Source: Desulfomonile tiedjei DSM 6799 (lineage in GTDB: Bacteria; Desulfobacterota; Desulfomonilia; Desulfomonilales; Desulfomonilaceae). Taken from it: a stretch of 64,000 bases of DNA. Shown here piece by piece: positions 62,004-64,000 of this stretch. The stretch lies in NCBI RefSeq assembly GCF_000266945.1, contig NC_018025.1, positions 4,902,001-4,966,000 on the forward strand, read 5' to 3'. The position numbers and the translations under genes were made by a program. The first letter of the stretch is position 1. Every line of letters begins with the position of its first letter. Under the pieces are notes generated by a model that searched no databases, was not told the origin of the DNA, and saw only the letters and a program-made list of their open reading frames with translations.

Positions 62004-63938
62004 TTATTTGATTATCTCGCCGGACAGGCTGGTCTTATCGGTGAACCACACGGTAACGAAGAGGTTAGCTTTGGGATCTGACAGCATGCCGTTATCTGCT
62101 GCATACAAGTACAAGGTTTTTCTGCCTGCAAGCTCCAGGTTGAGACTCCCCGGTTTCTTATTAATGCACTCACGGAACTTCGGGTAAATAGCGACCCCGA
62201 GATACATGACAGGAGGTTTCGGATCGCTCGACCAACGTACTACTTTGTCCGGACCACTGATATCAACTTTGGCTATTTTCTGTTCGTCAGCCTGTATCTT
62301 GAGGATGAACAATCCATCCAGATATCCGTCTTTTCCCGGTTTGGCAGATGCGCTCACGAGATCGTACAGGAATCCTCTGAATTCGCAGTTAATAGCACCC
62401 TTCACTCTGTATGGGTCCTCAGTTCCGGGAACAACGGACGGCGTCGTTCCAATGGGTCGTCGAATCAGTTGCTGATAGGAGGAACCGTCTTCCAGGTGAA
62501 CGATCATGAGAAGCTGCTGGTTGGACGTTGCTAAATCGCCCGGATCGGCCGCGTACACAAAAAATTGCGCCCTTCGCTCCAGAGGGATGCGGATGCCTCC
62601 ATCGGGTTTGTTCAGGAGCGTCGACTGGGCGGACTGATAGGCTACTCCCATGCCCCAGGCACCTGGAACGGGATATGTGCTCCATCGCCTGGTCGGACCG
62701 TCCACCGACTGGATTTCAATTCCGATGATTTCACTCTTGGGAGTTGTTTCGATATCAAGCCCAAATACCGCGTCCGCCACTCCGTCGGGCTTAATCCCGG
62801 GGTACTGACCCACAGCATCGGTAGTGACAAAACCCAACAATGTAGCCATAAAATTCACATTCTTGGATGGCACCGCTTCAGGAGCGGGTTTAGGTTCTTC
62901 CTGACCCGCAGCACTTTTTTGCACGGGACACCACGACAGCCCCCCGTCTGCAAATGTCACAGACACCCGGTAATTTGTCTTTCCTGCCGCTATACTGCCG
63001 TTATCGGCCACGTACAAATTGAGTTCAAGCGGCTGCTTCTGCACAGGAATGGATACTGTGCCATCACGATTGTTCAGCAGCTTCACCGGTTCAGAAGTGA
63101 TAGCCACTCCAATCGCGCCGTTCCGAGTACCGGGAATTGTGTCCCAGACGGAAGGCGTTCCGTCCACATTGCGAATCTCGATTCCGGTTATAGTCTTGTC
63201 AGTCGCTTCGACTCTCAAAACAAATAGTCCGTCTGCCTTGTCATCACTTGCGATATTCTTCTCAGGACTCACAGCATCATAGTTCGATATGCCTTTCAAG
63301 ACTGCGGTCATTCGAACAGGATACGCATCTTGCGGTGCGGGAGCATCTTCCGCGGAGGTGATTTGAATTTTCACCGGGAGAGTGATAGCAGTCCCGTCAG
63401 AGTGGATTATTCTCATTTGGTAGCGGCGACTTTTGTTCTGAAACTGTCCATCATCCGTCAAGAAGAGCAGCAAAGAAGAATCTTCGACCGGATCGATTTT
63501 CAGTGCTTCACGACGAGGGTTCAGCAGCTCTGAAGGATTCTTTGCCCTGGCAATTCCGAGATACCCCACCTCAGTGCCCGGTCGTCCGGAACTCCACAAC
63601 CCGGAAGGGCCCGCAAGCGTTCGTATTTCTATTTCCGCAATATTCGGTTCTCCCCGAGTAGGCTTGAGGTTCAAGGTGAATACTGCGTCCGGAGTTCCAT
63701 CCGGTTGGGCATCGTGGCGTCCCACACGATCGGTCTTTTTGATGCCAATGAAGACGGCTTCACTCCTAGGCTGAGTTTGGGCATAGGTCAGGCTCGCCAG
63801 GGACAGCAACATCCCTGAAAGGAAGACTGTACACAACATTTTCCCAATGAAAGATATTTTAGCCAGAAGTAGCCTCACCCATACTGGAGAACTCTGACCC
63901 AAGTCTCCGTCAGTAATTGGCAATCTAGTTGACAACAT
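62004..63938 (-). CDS. Large exported protein with four tandem copies of an unrecognised domain
   Basis: A 644-residue protein. A hydrophobic segment (MLCTVFLSGMLLSLASLTYA, residues ~34-53) is the signal peptide; the true start may be the GTG at 63878 or ATG 63839 rather than the longest form given. The mature part is four ~135-150-residue repeats, each with the order D(x)DGxxDAVFxL or DGLFxLxxE, IxxIEIRxxDGP(x)xxW, xxGVA, LLNxxxGxxxIP, LxLYVADxGxxxxxxxNYxVxV and a final FxDGSS-like strand. DG/DN loops suggest calcium-binding beta-sandwich units. No catalytic motif or sorting signal. It probably lies outside the inner membrane; function unknown. Confidence 0.75.
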   Translation of the reverse strand: MLSTRLPITDGDLGQSSPVWVRLLLAKISFIGKMLCTVFLSGMLLSLASLTYAQTQPRSEAVFIGIKKTDRVGRHDAQPDGTPDAVFTLNLKPTRGEPNIAEIEIRTLAGPSGLWSSGRPGTEVGYLGIARAKNPSELLNPRREALKIDPVEDSSLLLFLTDDGQFQNKSRRYQMRIIHSDGTAITLPVKIQITSAEDAPAPQDAYPVRMTAVLKGISNYDAVSPEKNIASDDKADGLFVLRVEATDKTITGIEIRNVDGTPSVWDTIPGTRNGAIGVAITSEPVKLLNNRDGTVSIPVQKQPLELNLYVADNGSIAAGKTNYRVSVTFADGGLSWCPVQKSAAGQEEPKPAPEAVPSKNVNFMATLLGFVTTDAVGQYPGIKPDGVADAVFGLDIETTPKSEIIGIEIQSVDGPTRRWSTYPVPGAWGMGVAYQSAQSTLLNKPDGGIRIPLERRAQFFVYAADPGDLATSNQQLLMIVHLEDGSSYQQLIRRPIGTTPSVVPGTEDPYRVKGAINCEFRGFLYDLVSASAKPGKDGYLDGLFILKIQADEQKIAKVDISGPDKVVRWSSDPKPPVMYLGVAIYPKFRECINKKPGSLNLELAGRKTLYLYAADNGMLSDPKANLFVTVWFTDKTSLSGEIIK

Positions 63939-64000
63939 TAGGGAATGTCAACACAAAAGTCCTCGTCTAACGGCTTATCTGCGGTTATCTATCAAAGTAC

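Overview
The window looks like chromosome of an anaerobic, roughly 50% GC deltaproteobacterium (Desulfobacterota), most like the Desulfomonile/Syntrophobacterales sulfate reducers or syntrophs. This rests on gene content: a large soluble heterodisulfide-reductase-type (Hdr/MvhD) electron-transfer cluster, selenocysteine use, orphan Na+-pumping decarboxylase subunits, a radical SAM/SPASM protein, and many palindromic intergenic repeats. The genus is inference; no rRNA or ribosomal marker is present.

Layout. 1-3.4 kb: end of a BY-kinase (CpsD-like) gene, a small zinc-ribbon protein, a transposase remnant and an IS4-family element. 3.6-8.0 kb: phosphate transport (DUF47 regulator, PiT), a UspA protein and an oadG-oadB pair. 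8.9-10.9 kb: a chemoreceptor. 11.5-15.3 kb: a selenium-metabolism cluster (YedE, TusA/YedF-like, DUF3343, a ribokinase-fold kinase, LysR regulator). 15.6-18.8 kb: DUF1573, CGGC, exported acetolactate decarboxylase and ankyrin proteins, separated by copies of a ~130 bp repeat. 19.1-24.0 kb: complete livJHMGF branched-chain amino-acid ABC transporter. 24.4-26.1 kb: an unrecognised cassette of two membrane proteins plus a PD-(D/E)XK nuclease-like protein. 26.2-35.9 kb: sugar dehydrogenase, MFS transporter, MntA/HepT toxin-antitoxin pair, rtcA, SRAP protein, anti-sigma ATPase/GNAT fusion, GT2 glycosyltransferase, P1 peptidase. 36.5-46.6 kb: tdh, TIM-barrel isomerase, radical SAM/SPASM protein, an oversized Lon protease, icd, prmA-like methyltransferase, double-HTH protein; then a tRNA-Leu(UAA).

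48.35-59.55 kb is the centrepiece: hdrC, hdrB, a 1009-aa double HdrA, mvhD, an HdrD-like (HdrC+HdrB) protein, a second HdrA encoded as two genes, a second mvhD, an FrhB/FdhB-like iron-sulfur flavoprotein gene and a zinc-ribbon gene. Three of these ORFs are interrupted by in-frame UGA exactly where homologs carry a conserved redox cysteine, and each UGA is followed 15-18 nt later by a short stem-loop. I read them as selenoproteins: two MvhD (Sec68, Sec69) and one HdrA half (Sec57). The selenium cluster 35 kb upstream gives a physiological link. The likely role is flavin-based electron bifurcation/confurcation between ferredoxin, NAD(H) or formate/H2 and disulfide/thiol carriers.

59.7-64 kb: a HEPN-like two-gene cassette, an isochorismatase-family hydrolase, an unknown protein, and an exported protein made of four tandem copies of an unrecognised domain. 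Intergenic space is colonised by at least four families of palindromic repeats; one is inserted in another, and some copies provide gene ends or terminators.
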